Below, piece by piece: positions 48,001 to 61,800 of a DNA stretch of 64,000 nucleotides. The stretch comes from Elysia crispata (lineage: Eukaryota > Mollusca > Gastropoda > Plakobranchidae). Location: positions 1,074,501 to 1,138,500 of the forward strand of contig JAWDGP010003892.1 in the NCBI GenBank assembly GCA_033675545.1, in the 5' to 3' direction. The position numbers and the translations under genes are program-made. The notes beneath the pieces were generated by a model. That model was not told where the DNA came from. It searched no databases and saw nothing but the letters and a program-made list of their open reading frames with translations. Numbering within the stretch: position 1 is the stretch's first letter; the number at the start of each line of letters is the position of its first letter.

Positions 48001-51000
48001 TGTTGACTTATTGTTCAAGATTTTGCCATATCTTGTTTCCAGTGCTAATCTAGCTACCCTGACTCATCGAGAGAATTTGTCAAATAAGGTGTTGTCTAAA
48101 GATTACCAAAGATAACTTTTCATACAGTTTTAAACACGAAATGTTTTGACATAAATTAACAGCCTCTCATTAAATAGGCTTTGTCGTCGCAATGTTTTTC
48201 AAGGAATTCTTATGTACATATCTTTATTTCACAGTCAAATTAACATGCATACTGAGATTACCAGAAATCTTACTGGCATCCTCCTCATCAAAGGTTTTAA
48301 AAACTTTTCACCTCATAATTTGTTTCCATATTTATAATTTTGTTTTTAATTTACTCAAAAATTAAGAAAAATATTCAAAAATGTAATATATTTTTTTGTT
48401 TGCAATTCTAGGTGCCATAAGTAATATAACATGAAAAAGGATTAATGATTCTCAAGCATTTTTCAAATTTGAAATATAGGGAAAGAGTCTCCAGTGCATT
48501 TCTTTCTCCTAAATGATTTCTCATTTTAAAACTCATTATAATGTATTATTCTTGGTTGTACATATATTTATAATTATTTTACATTGATCTTAATGCTGTG
48601 TCATAACCATGTCAACACGCACAGCTATGGTCTCTTTCTTTCAAAAAGAGAGAAATGAGACTCCACCTGTAATAAATGATTTTATTTAATGTAATTTATT
48701 TGTTCATTTAGCTCATCACATGTGTATAATATGCCATTGCGCTCTCCTCATTTATTATCATAATCATAGTACCACAAATCTCTCTCTGTCATCCATCCTT
48801 ATATTGTGCATTGATGAACTCGTCCCTCTCTTTCTAAGTTTAATGTTGTGAAATGTATATGGTATAACCATTTACAGATTTATTTGATTATTGAAAGCTT
48901 TGCGGTTTGTTTTTCAAATAAAGAGGGTCAATTATTTGATTAAACAACTTGCCATTTCTTACCCTATCCTTGATGTGTTCTTTCCATCTTATTGAGATTA
49001 AAAATGGTATCACTCATAAGTCATCTATTGGATAGTGCTTCAATCTATTTTTCTTTTTTTTTTTTTTTGGTATGTAGCTTTCATTCATAAGTTTCTTCAA
49101 CTGCTACCTTAAAATTGATGGAGCAAACGTTATATTAAATTCCAGGACAAATTGGCAATTCTTAACAACTTAACATCTGAAAGTTAAGGCATAATGAGGT
49201 TTCCTTTGTATGTACATCAAGAAAACTAATATTGAATGTAATACTGGTAGTAAAATCAGAACTATTCAACTGTTCAAAGATTTTTTTAAAAATTTCTTTT
49301 TTTTGTGTGTAAATTTTTTTAAAGATATTGTAGTAAACATGAAAATGTTATTTAAGGGCTAGATTTATCTAATTAAAAAGAAAGTTGAGGCATTATTTCA
49401 TTTGCTTTATTATCCCACATTTTATTATTTAAACATATATAAAATATTAATTTAGAATGAAGTTAATGTAAAGAGAAATGATGAAACGCCAATTTGCTTT
49501 ATTGACAGCAATTAGTGTAGTCTCAACTACCACAAGAGGATAAATTGAACTGTGGAGTAAGTGATAAACGATAGATTATGGCTTACATTTACAATGAGAT
49601 TACCTGTTGTATCTTTTTACTGACAGTGAAAGTAATGTTATTCAATTTCATGTCTTTGTAATTTTAAATGGCTTTTACATTAACAATACCTGTCGAAGTA
49701 GGGATTAACAATTGAGAAATCATTTCATGCCTAAAATTCTCCACAGCCTTTCACTAATGTAAGCCTGCAAGATAATTTTCATTTATGGGATGATATACCA
49801 AAAAAATTGTTCCAGTTTATGAAATTTTTTTAGTGTTTTTCATGCTTTCCATGACGACAAATTTGATTGGGTTTGAAATGTACTAAAAATTCATGTATTC
49901 TCAATTGATTCAACCCAAAATTTTACAAATGTCTTAGTCATGTACCATTTCAAAAGTGAGGAATGTGCAACATTTGAGCCATGTAGTGTAAATTTAGCAT
50001 ACTTTTTTTGTGTCTGTTAATTTTATTTTTGTCAAGCAGATATCGGTAAATTTTTTACTTTAAAAGAAAGAAAGAAAAAGGATTTGTCTCATCCTGCTTG
50101 GTTTCTGATTGTTTAAAACTTTTCTTAGCTTCTCAAATCTGGAATCAAGCATTGAAATTGTTGTAAATGTTTTGCGGCCAGTTTTTCCATAATATATTTT
50201 CAACACACATGAAAAAAAAAGTTGCACATTCTTAGCGCTCAATATGGCCTTTAATTAAGTTAATTGCATCTTGAAGGATCCAAGTAAATTTATATCTAGG
50301 CCAAACTGTCTTGTAATATGTTGTGGTTTTCATAGCTCAGATTATAGAAAGATATATCAATAAATGACTCATGCTCCGATGTGGTCCCTTTCTTGGAAAA
50401 TATCTTTTACTACTTTATTGCAAATTTATAGAGCTGTTTTATTTGTTCCCATTAATAGCAGGTAAGCAGACTACATTAGCCATAAAAACATTTTAGAAAA
50501 ATATGTTTTTTTTAGTAGCTGGTGCCTTTTCTTGATGTGCATCAAAAATTTGTTTATATTTTAATTATGTTGAAAACGTCATGGTCAAGGGTCTGTGGTG
50601 AGGTGTACTGTGCATTCTCTCCCTCTCTTTTATTGAACTTAACAAATGAAGCTCTCAGACGATAATTTTTATGTCACCAAAGCCTCTAAATTTTATCTCA
50701 CCATCTGTTCACATGCTGTAAACCTTTTTAACTATATGCCATAGAGTGGATTGTTTTTTTGTTTTTTTCTCCCTGCCACAAGTTTAAATTAAAGCTTAAA
50801 GTCATACTGAGGAATCTCAAAGATTTGGCCATCTTCATGAATCTTGTTTCTCATTTAAATCAAGTTCCCAGTTATCTTTATTTCAATGTCAATTTGTTTT
50901 GTCAAGTATGATTAAAAGTCATTTTAAAGCCAGAAGTGTTGATTCAATGTGTTTCAAAATTATTTTATGTATGTTGTAAGAGTATTTTATGGAAATTTTA

Positions 51001-51280
51001 AGGCCATGCATTTTTTACATACAATATTTTTTGGACACAACATGAAGTTGTTTGAGTGGTGTTTCATGTTGCTCATGCTCCACACAGATGCAAAATTTCA
51101 AATTTCTGACAAACATGTAGCAACACTAGCAGCAGCAAATTCCTTGAGAATATAGTGACATTTGGAGCATGTTTCTCATTTGAACTCAATGTAAAAGCAA
51201 ATCATGTTTTGTTTTGTTTTTTTTTTTCATTGTGAAGACAGCACTTATTGATCAGTTTTTTTCCTCCTGATAAGAATAAA
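45051..51280 (+). other. NR2C 3' flank / possible long 3' UTR
   Basis: There are no exons. The plus strand is visibly T-rich. AATAAA hexamers occur at 45051-45056 (overlapping the stop codon), 46141-46146, 48917-48922 and 51275-51280. Pumilio-type sites TGTANATA occur at 46137, 46663, 48213 and 48557. The real poly(A) site cannot be chosen from sequence. Confidence 0.4.
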
Positions 51281-54200
51281 CTTCTGTTTTTGCACTCACA
51301 CAATCTGAAAAGTAGAGAAATTGCCATTAAGAAACAATAGTGAGCATCCTTTTCTTCTGCTACACAACACACATATTGATGAATGTAATTAAAAAAAGGA
51401 AAAGGACATATTTACCCATGAAAAGACTGATTTATACCATGTGGTGATAACTACATCATTTACATATGAACTATGTTACACAGTTGTAGCGACTTAACAT
51501 TTCAGCCAATAAATCAAAAAATATATTTTTCAAATGAGAATAGCAAAAGTGAAACCACAAATACAAAAGGCAGAGTTCTTTATGACTCCTTTCTTTTAAA
51601 TTGCATGATGACACTGTAATTTAAATCTTCATGAAAATTTATAGCAAAATCTGAATCTTTAAACTCTGTTAAGAATACTTCATGAAAAACAGCACCCATT
51701 GAGCCCATACTAAGTATATTCCTTTCCTCATCTAGGTCAAACATACTGAGAGGTAAATCAAAAATATACTTATTTCAATTTAGGATATTAATAGCTGTGG
51801 ATTCACTTGTACTAACTCATATACACAATCATGCTAAAACAAGTAAAAAAGATGCAAATTGCATAGTATAAAACGTAAGTTTTACCTTTAGATGATGTGA
51901 AACATAAAACATGTCTACAACAATATGATGGAATATCATACACAAGGCAAGCTTCACAACATGAGATTTACATAAACAAAAAAATTTGGCGAACTTCAAA
52001 TATTAGATTAGCAATGAGAAAGAGGAAATCCTGACACGGATTGTGATAGCACCATAACTCCTTAATCCTGCGTAAAAACACTAAAAGTCTCTAAAGTCAA
52101 AGCCATTTTACAGTTCCTTGATTCAATTAAACAGCAAATGAAAACCATTAAAATGATGCGAAGCAGACTTATCATCTTCATTTAATCTCTTGAACTTCAA
52201 ACACTGTAAAAAATTATCATTACACTATATTCTATTCATAAAATAAAAATAGAGAAAAAATTGACAGCCCTTTGCTTATTGAGACATTTTACCTGTTTTC
52301 TTCTCTTTAACTTTGAAAGGGTCTAACATTCCAATTATATTCTACTCACGTTAAAAAAAAAAAAAAGAAAAGATCTTTATGCCTGTAATTTGTTCATCAA
52401 GAACCAAGACCCTAAGATTAAGGATGAGGAAGGCTGAATCATTGCATTTAGCTGTATAGCACTCTAAGGCTGGAAATAAATTACAAAGCCCCTTTAAAGG
52501 TTGCAGAAAAGAAATTTGAAATCAATGCAAAATTAGTGTACAATTAATTCATTCTTGAAATTTACAATTGCAGCATTTATAGAAGGCACATGGACAAATT
52601 GAGCATGACTGAGAATCTTGGAGTGCTGACAAATAGAAATCTTCATGAATATGTTACTTGGGTATTTGATGGTCAAAAAACAAGAACTTGTTATGGGCAA
52701 GTGTTCATTCCATAAAAAAAATGTTTTGCAATGGTAATGAAAATATTTCGAAAGAAATATGAACTTTCCCAAATTTATTTTTTAAAAGAATGGCTACATT
52801 CTGATCTTCATCTAGATATTTTCAGTGCCTCTTTGAAAGTGAGACTTGTGATTGTACTTATTTGCAGGATATATTTGAGTATAAATGTAATTGAAAAATG
52901 ATACAGACTAAAAAGAATCAAACTGTTTCACAATCAAAAGTATTTGCATCAAAGGCAATAATCACATATCGCCCATTTTTGTGGATTACAAAATCAACTA
53001 TAAGTACTTTACAATTAAGGCATTGAGAAGAAATATTTTCACTTTGTGCAACAAAATGGAGTAAAACCAGGTTAAATCTGGTAGGGTTTTGAAGTGTTCA
53101 ATTGTTAAGTATTCAGTTTCATCTAAAAGTTTATTTTCTGCACATAAGAAAGATGAAAAAATTTTTGAAAGTAGTTTTTAAGATGTCCTAAATATATGTA
53201 ATTTATTTCAAACAAAATTTTAAAAAAGCTCTTGACATATATGAAAGATTGTTCTCTTTGATGGGATCTTGCTCAATACAAGCAAAGGAGATTGCACCGC
53301 TAGTTGCCTAAAAAAAAGCTAAAGACATGGTTTAGTTCAACCCTTTGTGCCTAATTGAATTATAAATCTATCAGTCCATGGTTTACAGAAATAATTTGAG
53401 AGCACCCTCATTGATCAATACAAAGATACAAACAAAAAGTTAAGAAATTATGACATAAACGTTAAATAAACCCCAAAATATTTCTAGAAATCTTGCTTTT
53501 CTTTTCTCACAAAATGTGAATAACCATTCAAGTGAGCTGCCTAAATATTTGCAAAATTTTCGTCAAATCATTTTGTTGCCAAGCATTTTCAGTTCTGTTG
53601 AAAGACTTGAAGATCTTGATGTTGATGTTTTCAAGCAAGGTCAGTTGATATAAACACAATGCTTCTTAAAAGATATGAACACATTAGTATGAGAGTGCAT
53701 GATGGGTGAGGCATCTTTACTGATGCGGGTACAAGTTGTCAGAGCCTCTATCTAGATCCTTCTAAATCATGTATACTTTTGCTCTTTCATTATGAATGTG
53801 AAAAAGAAAATGCTACTGCTAGAGATAAAAATTATTCATCTTTTTGAAGTATTAATTACAGTGGACTACAGAAATCACTCACATCTCTTTCAATTTCACA
53901 TTCCATAGCATTTCAGACCATACCACTTTTTCATTTCACGCCAGTTATGAAACAGGATGGCCTGGAGTGCAAAGATACTTTTTCTATGAATCATACAGTA
54001 ATTTGAAACAAAATTTGTGTCATAATGCCCATGTCAGTGTAAAATAAGCTTATAGTTATAGTGATATCCCATGATGGCAAATGATAAGAGGGGGGAGAAG
54101 GTGAGTTTGGCATTTTGGGAGTGAGCCAATTTAATTTGTTAACTACAAACAGAAGTAAAAAGAGATGACTGCAGGACTTGTTATATATCTAGACAAATGC

Positions 54201-54285
54201 TTTTGAGATAGTCTACAAGGTTTGACAGGTAAGAAGTGATTTTCATTCCTATATAAGATCATGCAAATTGGAGAAAATTTGAACT

Positions 54286-54399
54286 ATTATAGTACATAAA
54301 GAGTCCCAGATCTCATGACAATACAAACTAAGAGATACATAAATTATAGTACATAAAGAGTCCCAGATCTCATGACAATACAAACTAAGAGATACATAA
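54286..54399. repeat. Perfect tandem duplication, 57-bp unit x2
   Basis: Two adjacent copies (54286-54342 and 54343-54399) beginning ATTATAGTACATAAAGAGTC show no visible difference. This is either a very recent duplication or an assembly artefact. Confidence 0.92.
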
Positions 54400-56779
54400 A
54401 GTCACAACATTATGGAATTGATGAAAGAAAGAAATTTGGCACTATGTACATAAGATCATCATTGACATCAGTAATATTTTACTTTCCAGTTTTAACAACA
54501 ATTTTCACAAACAACCATAATGAAATGCGGAAACCATTTCCTAAAGTTATATTCACATAATTTGTATGAGACTACTACTAAAACCACTTTAATTACCTGA
54601 TCTATAATTTTATTACATTTACTCACATCAAGTTTTCCCCTAAATATGCAGAATTTGGTGACGTATGCTCCAAGCTCTTACTGCTATTATATGACTCATT
54701 TCTCACATGCGTGATCTTATTAACAATTGCTTCATTTACTGTTTTCATTTCTGTTTTTATATCTATTTGAAATATTTGAAAATACCAACTTAGCAGAAAT
54801 TTGGCAAATTAAAATCTAGACACCAAAAACAATTTTTTTTGTTTTTAACTTCTCAGAAAAAGGGAGGGGAATAGATTTTCTGATATTAAATATTTTTTTC
54901 AGATTTTCAATTCATGCATCATAGCATGCGACTCATTAATGCTGGTTCTCAGACATTTGAAACCTAAACTAAGCAATATTTTGAGTAGGTGTACTCAATA
55001 AACCAATTTTTGCTTGTTTAAATCCAATTAGCACAAATGTCACATAAATAGCTGCCATTTAAGATCATACAATCTGTTCGGACATGTTGCCATCATCACT
55101 AGCAGATAAAAAAATCTTTTTCCTCTGATTTGGCAAGCTACAGCCTTCTATATTATGTTTCTCTTCATAAGTTTATAGGTATGAAAACATTATAGCAGCT
55201 CAGATGACTTTTAGTCTGACATATATTTCCGTACATTTAGCCTACCATCACATTCAAATTTTTTAAACTTCAAACACAGTCACATGTTTTTAACTATTTG
55301 ACAAGAACACAATTGCGCTAAGTATAGCTCAAGAAGAAATATTTGTAATTTATCTTCTCGAAAAAAAAGGGAAGATGGTGAATGGAACACAAACAAAATA
55401 AGATAGAGTAAGAACAATAAATCATAGAAAAATATCACAGATGTCTTTTTTTTACAGTGTCAATGCACAGCCAGTTACAGACATTAAACCCTTGAGTAGA
55501 AACACCAGGCTCATATATCTGGCATGTATGTGGACTTTAAAGCTTGATTGCATAAATAATTTACAAGGATGTAGATTTAATGCTCTTCATTATATACAAT
55601 TGTAAATGTATACATGTATGTATCAATATTTCTGGAATATGATAAAGGATTGGAGTTTTCAAAGAATAATCAATAGAGTAACCATACCGACAAAATAACA
55701 TATGAGCATTCATATGGCTCCTCCATGCCACTCATAACTTTTGTCAAGCAGCAACTTAGTATGACTTTTGACAACACTTTAAAAAAAAAAAAAACTTCAA
55801 TCTCACAACCATCAAATTCAGTCAGAAATTAGATTTTGCAGATCTCAAGTTATTAATCTGGACACTCAGCCTCCAAATGCCTCAGAATTAAAGAGGTGGA
55901 CAGTGATAATGACGATGAAGAGAATGTGTATAAATGCAGTTTTCAAAGTCATTGATACAATAAGTATTTCAAACTGACAAGCAAATGACAAAAAATGTCA
56001 ATATCTATTAGGATGAATATTAGATGCCACACGCCATTTCATTTGAATTTATTCCAACAAAATATGATAAGCTCGAACTTTGTTAACAAATTGTTATGAT
56101 CATTAACTTTTGGGATGATAAGAAAGGGACAGATTATTAACTAATGATTCACAATAAATGAAACTGTTTTTTTTTTAAACTAACTTTTTTTTCTCTGATT
56201 CAAATATCATCAAATACCCAAAACAAAGCTGAAGAGAGATGGCAGTGAGCACCCATGGACCTTGACCAATGTGGGGAGAATGTCAGGATTTAGGAGCAAA
56301 TCACCTTGCAACTGGATGAGTTTCTTGTGTGAGAACTTCTTGCTATCTGACTCACAGGTGTTTCTTGCTATTGAAAGATTTTCTCTTGAACATATATAAC
56401 TAAATTTCATTTACAGTCATCAGGCTTAACATTTATGGAAAGGATATAAATTGAAAATCTTCAAAAGTCTTTGAGTAAACCCAACAAGTAATACGTTTTG
56501 GATTGCCTATCTTGCTATGGCTCCTTTCAGTATAAAGGTAATCATTTTAAACTTTAAAATGTAACAAATCCATAATATCTTTATCTCCACTGAGCTCCTC
56601 TGAGCGTGAAGAATAAACTAGATTATCTTGAAGTATTAATTACATTCTGAAATTGTAACTTACTCATAAAAGCTACCATGGATCAGTAGAAGTAATTATT
56701 GTCTAAATTTTGAGCTAGATGTAAGCCCAGGGTTCCATCACTTTATTTTTCTCAAGTCTAAAACCTAGATTCTAATATA

Positions 56780-57570
56780 GTCAGACTCGCCAAATAGGGA
56801 AACGTGAAATCAGGAAAGAATTTCTGGAAAAGCTTTATTAGTATATAAAGTCATCGCTAATTGGAAATGTTACCGGTTTAATTGGGACAAAAATTCCAGA
56901 TGGCGTCGTCCAACTGAAGTGTTGAGAGCAGATTGTTTGCTATATTCACCTGTGAAACGCTTATCTCTCACATGATATGAATGAATTAATACACAGGTGG
57001 TCAGTAACAAGCTTTCCTGAGCTTAGGCGACATTAATCTGGCCTTTTTATGTAACTCAGATAAGGAGGCATGCCAGGGAAAAGGTGTCATGATGTCTACC
57101 TGCCAGGTTATGGGTTTTACGCGCCAGACATCGTGCAAACATTATGGTCACTTCAACAGAAGATGTGTTGCTTTTGTTTGTCTAATAAAATATTTTAGCG
57201 AGTGCATAGCTGTCAGAGCCAGTATGTTTAAAAGGGTCCCTTAAATTTGTAAGTTTCATTCATTGATCAACGCTCGATGTAAAAGATGGCCAGCATGTAA
57301 AGAGTCAACTTGTCTATTGATGATAAACTTTAAGTGCTGGAGGCTTTCAAGACTCTGGGAGCAACAATAATGAATCCAAATCTCAAGTTGGGAGAATAAA
57401 GCAAAGTAAGGAATCACTGACAGCAGCAGCACTCGCCAAGCATTTTGGGCAAGAAAATAAAATGATGTAGGAGGTGCTTTTTTCATACACTTAGGAAATC
57501 CAGGGAAACCCAGATTATCGGGAAAAGAAGTCTTCTCGCCAAATTTTCACATTAAGCGGGTCCGATTGAA
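56780..57570. mobile_element. Old pogo-like element or MITE (about 0.8 kb)
   Basis: The left end reads TCAGACTCGCCAAATAGGGA. The reverse complement of the right end reads ATCGGACCCGCTTAATGTGA. They align imperfectly over about 22 bases. Both sides also carry inner modules such as TCGCTAATTGG, GGTTTAATTGGGAC and GATTATCGGGAAAA, the CGCYTAATYGGAC-like units common in pogo-family termini. There is no transposase frame and no clear target duplication. The divergence suggests considerable age. Confidence 0.38.
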
Positions 57571-58665
57571 TTCCAGTTCGTTAGTGCATCCATTTTTTAC
57601 TCAATTTTTTTCAATCTTGAGCAAGAATTATTGTTTAACAATATTTTGATAATAAAAGAGAGGAAAATTGAATAAATGTTTGGTTTTTTTTTGTCTCATG
57701 TTTCATTGCCCATTGCATCTTTTCAATTTCTAAATTTCTTCAAAATCTTATTTCCCCTAAATCTGCGAATGATTGACCCTTTTATCACAATGAATATAAA
57801 AATTAAGCAAGATCATCAAACTAATGTTCATTTGGAATTGTGAGGATAGAAACAGGCGTAATTTCAAATGATAATTATGAAAGCTGAAAATCCTTGGTGA
57901 CCTCAAGGTTCTATCATATGACTCCGAGGTGTTTGTCCAGATATTTAAGTGCCTCTGATCAAAATTATCTGAAAATTTTTTCACCAAGGTATCTCAACAT
58001 GGAGCATCGAAGGTGTGAGATTGTTAGGGAGGTCTGGGGACATGCTACCCTGAAAATTCTTTTAAAAAAAAAAAGGTTCTTAAATGTGCCTTTTTATGAC
58101 TAATATGAACAACTTTTGTTACGAAATAGGACTACTTTTTGGGTTCAATTATTCAACAAGTTTAAACTTTTTATTTCAAAATAAATCATTCCAGACCTTA
58201 ATATACCTCTGGTAACTTATGTTGCGACAGGATCAAGGATCCAATACATGAATGCTGTAACCTAACCTTATGTAATGGCGGGTATTATTATCAACCAGGC
58301 TAGTCCTAGTACTTGTTGTGAATGTATGAGAGACATACAGCTGGAATTTCTCTCAATACCCAGTTGAAAAATGTGAGTTTTTTTGGTTCTTTTTTCCCCC
58401 CCATGTCAGAAAATTTGGTTGGAAATTTTGTTCAGCATCAAAATTGTCAGAATTTTCAGAAATTGTACATGCCTGGATGCTGCCTACAGGATGTATTTTT
58501 CACAGGAAAGCATCCCAGTTTGTTTGTTTGTTTGTTTTTAACTACATCTTCAATGTTCAAAAAACTAAAATTTTCAGTCACAATGTGTAATAATACACAT
58601 TGTGAGTGAACCCAAAACCAAGTCCTCATTAGATTGATTATATTCTAATCTAATTTTTTTAAATT

Positions 58666-58671
58666 TTTATT
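58666..58671 (-). terminator. Candidate poly(A) signal of WD40 gene
   Basis: AATAAA on minus about 205 bases after the stop codon, at a normal distance for a short 3' UTR. Confidence 0.4.
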
Positions 58672-58874
58672 TAGATCATCAACTGTTCAGCTTATCACAT
58701 CAGATATATTTTACACCAGTTAAACCTGATATGGGAAAAAAAATATTTCATCTGATTTGATGTATGATTTTTTTTTCCACTGAAGAATACCTTTCTAACG
58801 TTGAAAACTGCGCTTTTCTAGTTCTGTGAGTGGAATAGAGGTATATCAATTTCTGCATCCTACACAGTGGTTCC

Positions 58875-61800
58875 TCAACAGCTGCTGAAATCCCAGAGCT
58901 TCACGCTCTTGTCATAAGAACCAGACACAATAATAAAGTCATTGAACTGAAGGCAAGTAACTCCATCTGTATGGTTGCGAAGAGTGACAAGCCTTTCTCC
59001 AGTTTCCAAGTTCCACACCTGTTAATAGTAACAAGAGAAAGGTAATTCAGTTAAATTGAATTTAATTGTCTCTTCGTTTAAATGAATGAAAAACATTACA
59101 ATATGAAAAAAATTCCCATATCAATATCTCAATCTTTGAATTTTATTTTTCTTTTCTAGTTCGGAAAAAAAGTCATGACGTAACTTCCTTTTATAATGCT
59201 TTGTTATTGGCTCCAAACAATAAATGTATATTGGATTTCAAAAGCAAAATAGCCTAAGTCTAAAGACAAGCATCAACAACTTGGACAATCATGCTCTAAT
59301 AAGGCTGTACTTCTGGATCAACAAGCTGTAGCTGCTCGGAGACGTAATGCCCTGCCCCTTTTGTTCGCAGACTGCTTAGAACCACCTGTGGCATCACACT
59401 TTTTCTCATGTTTGAGATTATTCTTTACATTACACTGTTCTCATCCTTTGCCAAATGATAAAAATTATATTATTCACCTTTGCACGCATGTGGTGCTTAC
59501 TTACTCCAAAAGTATCATTTTAGCTTCAAATCCCATGTTTCAACAGAGAACTCACAGACTTAATATTAACAAAAAAAATGTACCATTTAAGCACTCTGAA
59601 CTGTGACATATATATTTTCTCTTACCTTGATAGTCTTATCATCAGCTGCACTGACCACGCGCCAACTGTCAGCTTGCAGACATCGCACCACATCTGTGTG
59701 CCCCTCTGCCTTTTTCCAATCAATGGTGTTCAGGCATTGTCCAGAGTGGATGTCCCAAAACTTGAGGTTATGATCCAGGGAGCCAGAGACAACCCGTGTT
59801 GAGTCAAACATAAGGCAGGTGACTGCATCCTGATGGCCGCATAAGGTCATCATGCAAAGACCCTCATAATTCCAAAGCTGCAGCAAAAATATGTCAAAGC
59901 AAATGCAAAAGAAAGGAAAGGATACAGTGCATTTTAATGTTTTAAAAAGTAAGGTATCCCCTCCTCATTCACAAAATAAGTTCCCTTAACATAATTGCAA
60001 AATACTGCAAACTGTGAAGTTTTCTTGTAAAATTATATTGAAATCATTAAGTAAAACCACTGAGATCATTTTATAGTTCTCTTCCTTATCTCATTTTCAT
60101 TGAATTGTCTGTCCCTTAGATCTACAAATGTGTAGAAAAACTTTTATAGCTTCCAAAACATTTGACCAATGATACATCCTCAGACAGATAGAAAAGTAAA
60201 ATATGGAAAAGAAAATATGGTTTGGAATAAAAACTTATTTAAAGATTGGTTTAGGAAAATTAATTTTTTAGCTCTACCTAGGTACTACTTTACTTATCAA
60301 GATGAATTTAATCCCTTGTTGCCACTAATATAATAGTAGTCTCTCAATAATGAGTTACAGACAAAACATGCACAATAGAGATGAAATAAATAGCTTAAAC
60401 TTAATTATTATGGATTACATTTGGTGTTCTATCGAGGAAAACATTCTGTTATTGGGTTATTTAGAGAACTTATGTGACCCAAATGGTTTTATTAATAAAT
60501 TAAAAAAGTATCTTGTGTTATATTAACCCTCCTGAAATACAATTTGAGCCAAGAAATTTTAATAAGTCTCGTTTTACTTTACTCGTCTGGTAATCATAAA
60601 GCAAAGATTCTGATTCAAATCCTTCTAGATATACCAAAGTGAGGTTAAGACAGAATTGGACAACTCAAATGCTATACCTTTATAGTTTTATCTGCAGAAC
60701 CAGACACAATCTTTGTTTCACTGAAATGAACACACAGCACAGACGCTTGGTGGCCTCTGGGAAAAAAAAAGTTGTGATGGAAACAATACAAATATTGAAA
60801 TAAAAATTTTTTGCATTCCTTTGTTATGTTTACACAGATTAAAAATAAAATTATATAAGTCTTCAAGGTTAAAGTAGAGTCTTTGCAATAAAAACATTTC
60901 AAACCATACACTATGGTTTTGTGTAGGGAAAAAATGACAGTGTATCTGATTTGTTAGGAGCACATGTGAGTTCAATTACAACACTTACTGTTTTAACTGC
61001 TTGAGGAAGTCCTTCATCTTACTCTTTTATGTATATTTGGCATCTGCATTATTGCAATCCATGAGTTTTTAGAAAAGGTAATAATCCTCATCTAACATTT
61101 CTGTACTGTTCACAAAAATGAGCTGAATTTTCTTTCACATGCATTAAAGGGGAAAAGGTGTAAAATCTCAATTCTGTTTGAGTGCTGTGTCGAAAATGCA
61201 ATTTTCTTTGAAATGTGGCCTTTATGGACTCACTTTTAAGATTGGCCTGTTTTTAAACAGGTTAAAAGGTAACACTAACATGTGTTGAAAGCTTCACGAC
61301 CCAGAACTAGATTAGCACTAAATTTGTATCATCAACAGAGACCAGGCATTTCTGTTCTAAATATGGGCTAGAGTAGCAACCAATATAAAGACATGTCAGG
61401 GAGAGGATATAAAATTAATGATAGAAAATGTAACAACAGGGTAATAATTAAAAATAACCAATAAATGTTTCATGTTTTTAATTACACTTACTTTAATGTT
61501 CTCCTCAGCTCTCCGGATTTGAGATCCCAAATTTTCAAGGTTTTATCATATGAGCCACTTATCACCTTGTCATCATCAGCCTATTTAGATAGATATTTTA
61601 CATTTGCGCTACATACAATTCCAAGCAAAAAATATGTCAGCGTGACTATTCTGTAAATATTGATTATGTTGAATATTCATAAAAGAAACTTATGTTGCTA
61701 CCTAAATCTATCAGAATAAAAAGATAAATAAATAGAAGCTCCAGCATTCATCTAAATAGAAAATGGTTTACTAGTATTTCAAAATCTGTGTCAATACTCA

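Larger units (their letters stand above)
51281..58874 (-). other. WD40-gene 3' flank / intergenic spacer
   Basis: There are no exons. The plus strand is more A-rich from about 51.3 to 55 kb, opposite to the T-rich interval to its left. AATAAA on minus at 58671-58666, about 205 bases past the WD40 stop, is a likely early poly(A) signal, with another at 58175-58170. A tandem duplication and an old pogo-like element are listed separately. Nothing else was recognised. Confidence 0.4.

Noticed and set aside
60575-60635. tRNA-like stretch ending GATTCAAATCCTTCT
   Set aside because: Only the B-box-like part is convincing. There is no acceptor stem and no terminator, so chance or a very old SINE fragment is more likely.
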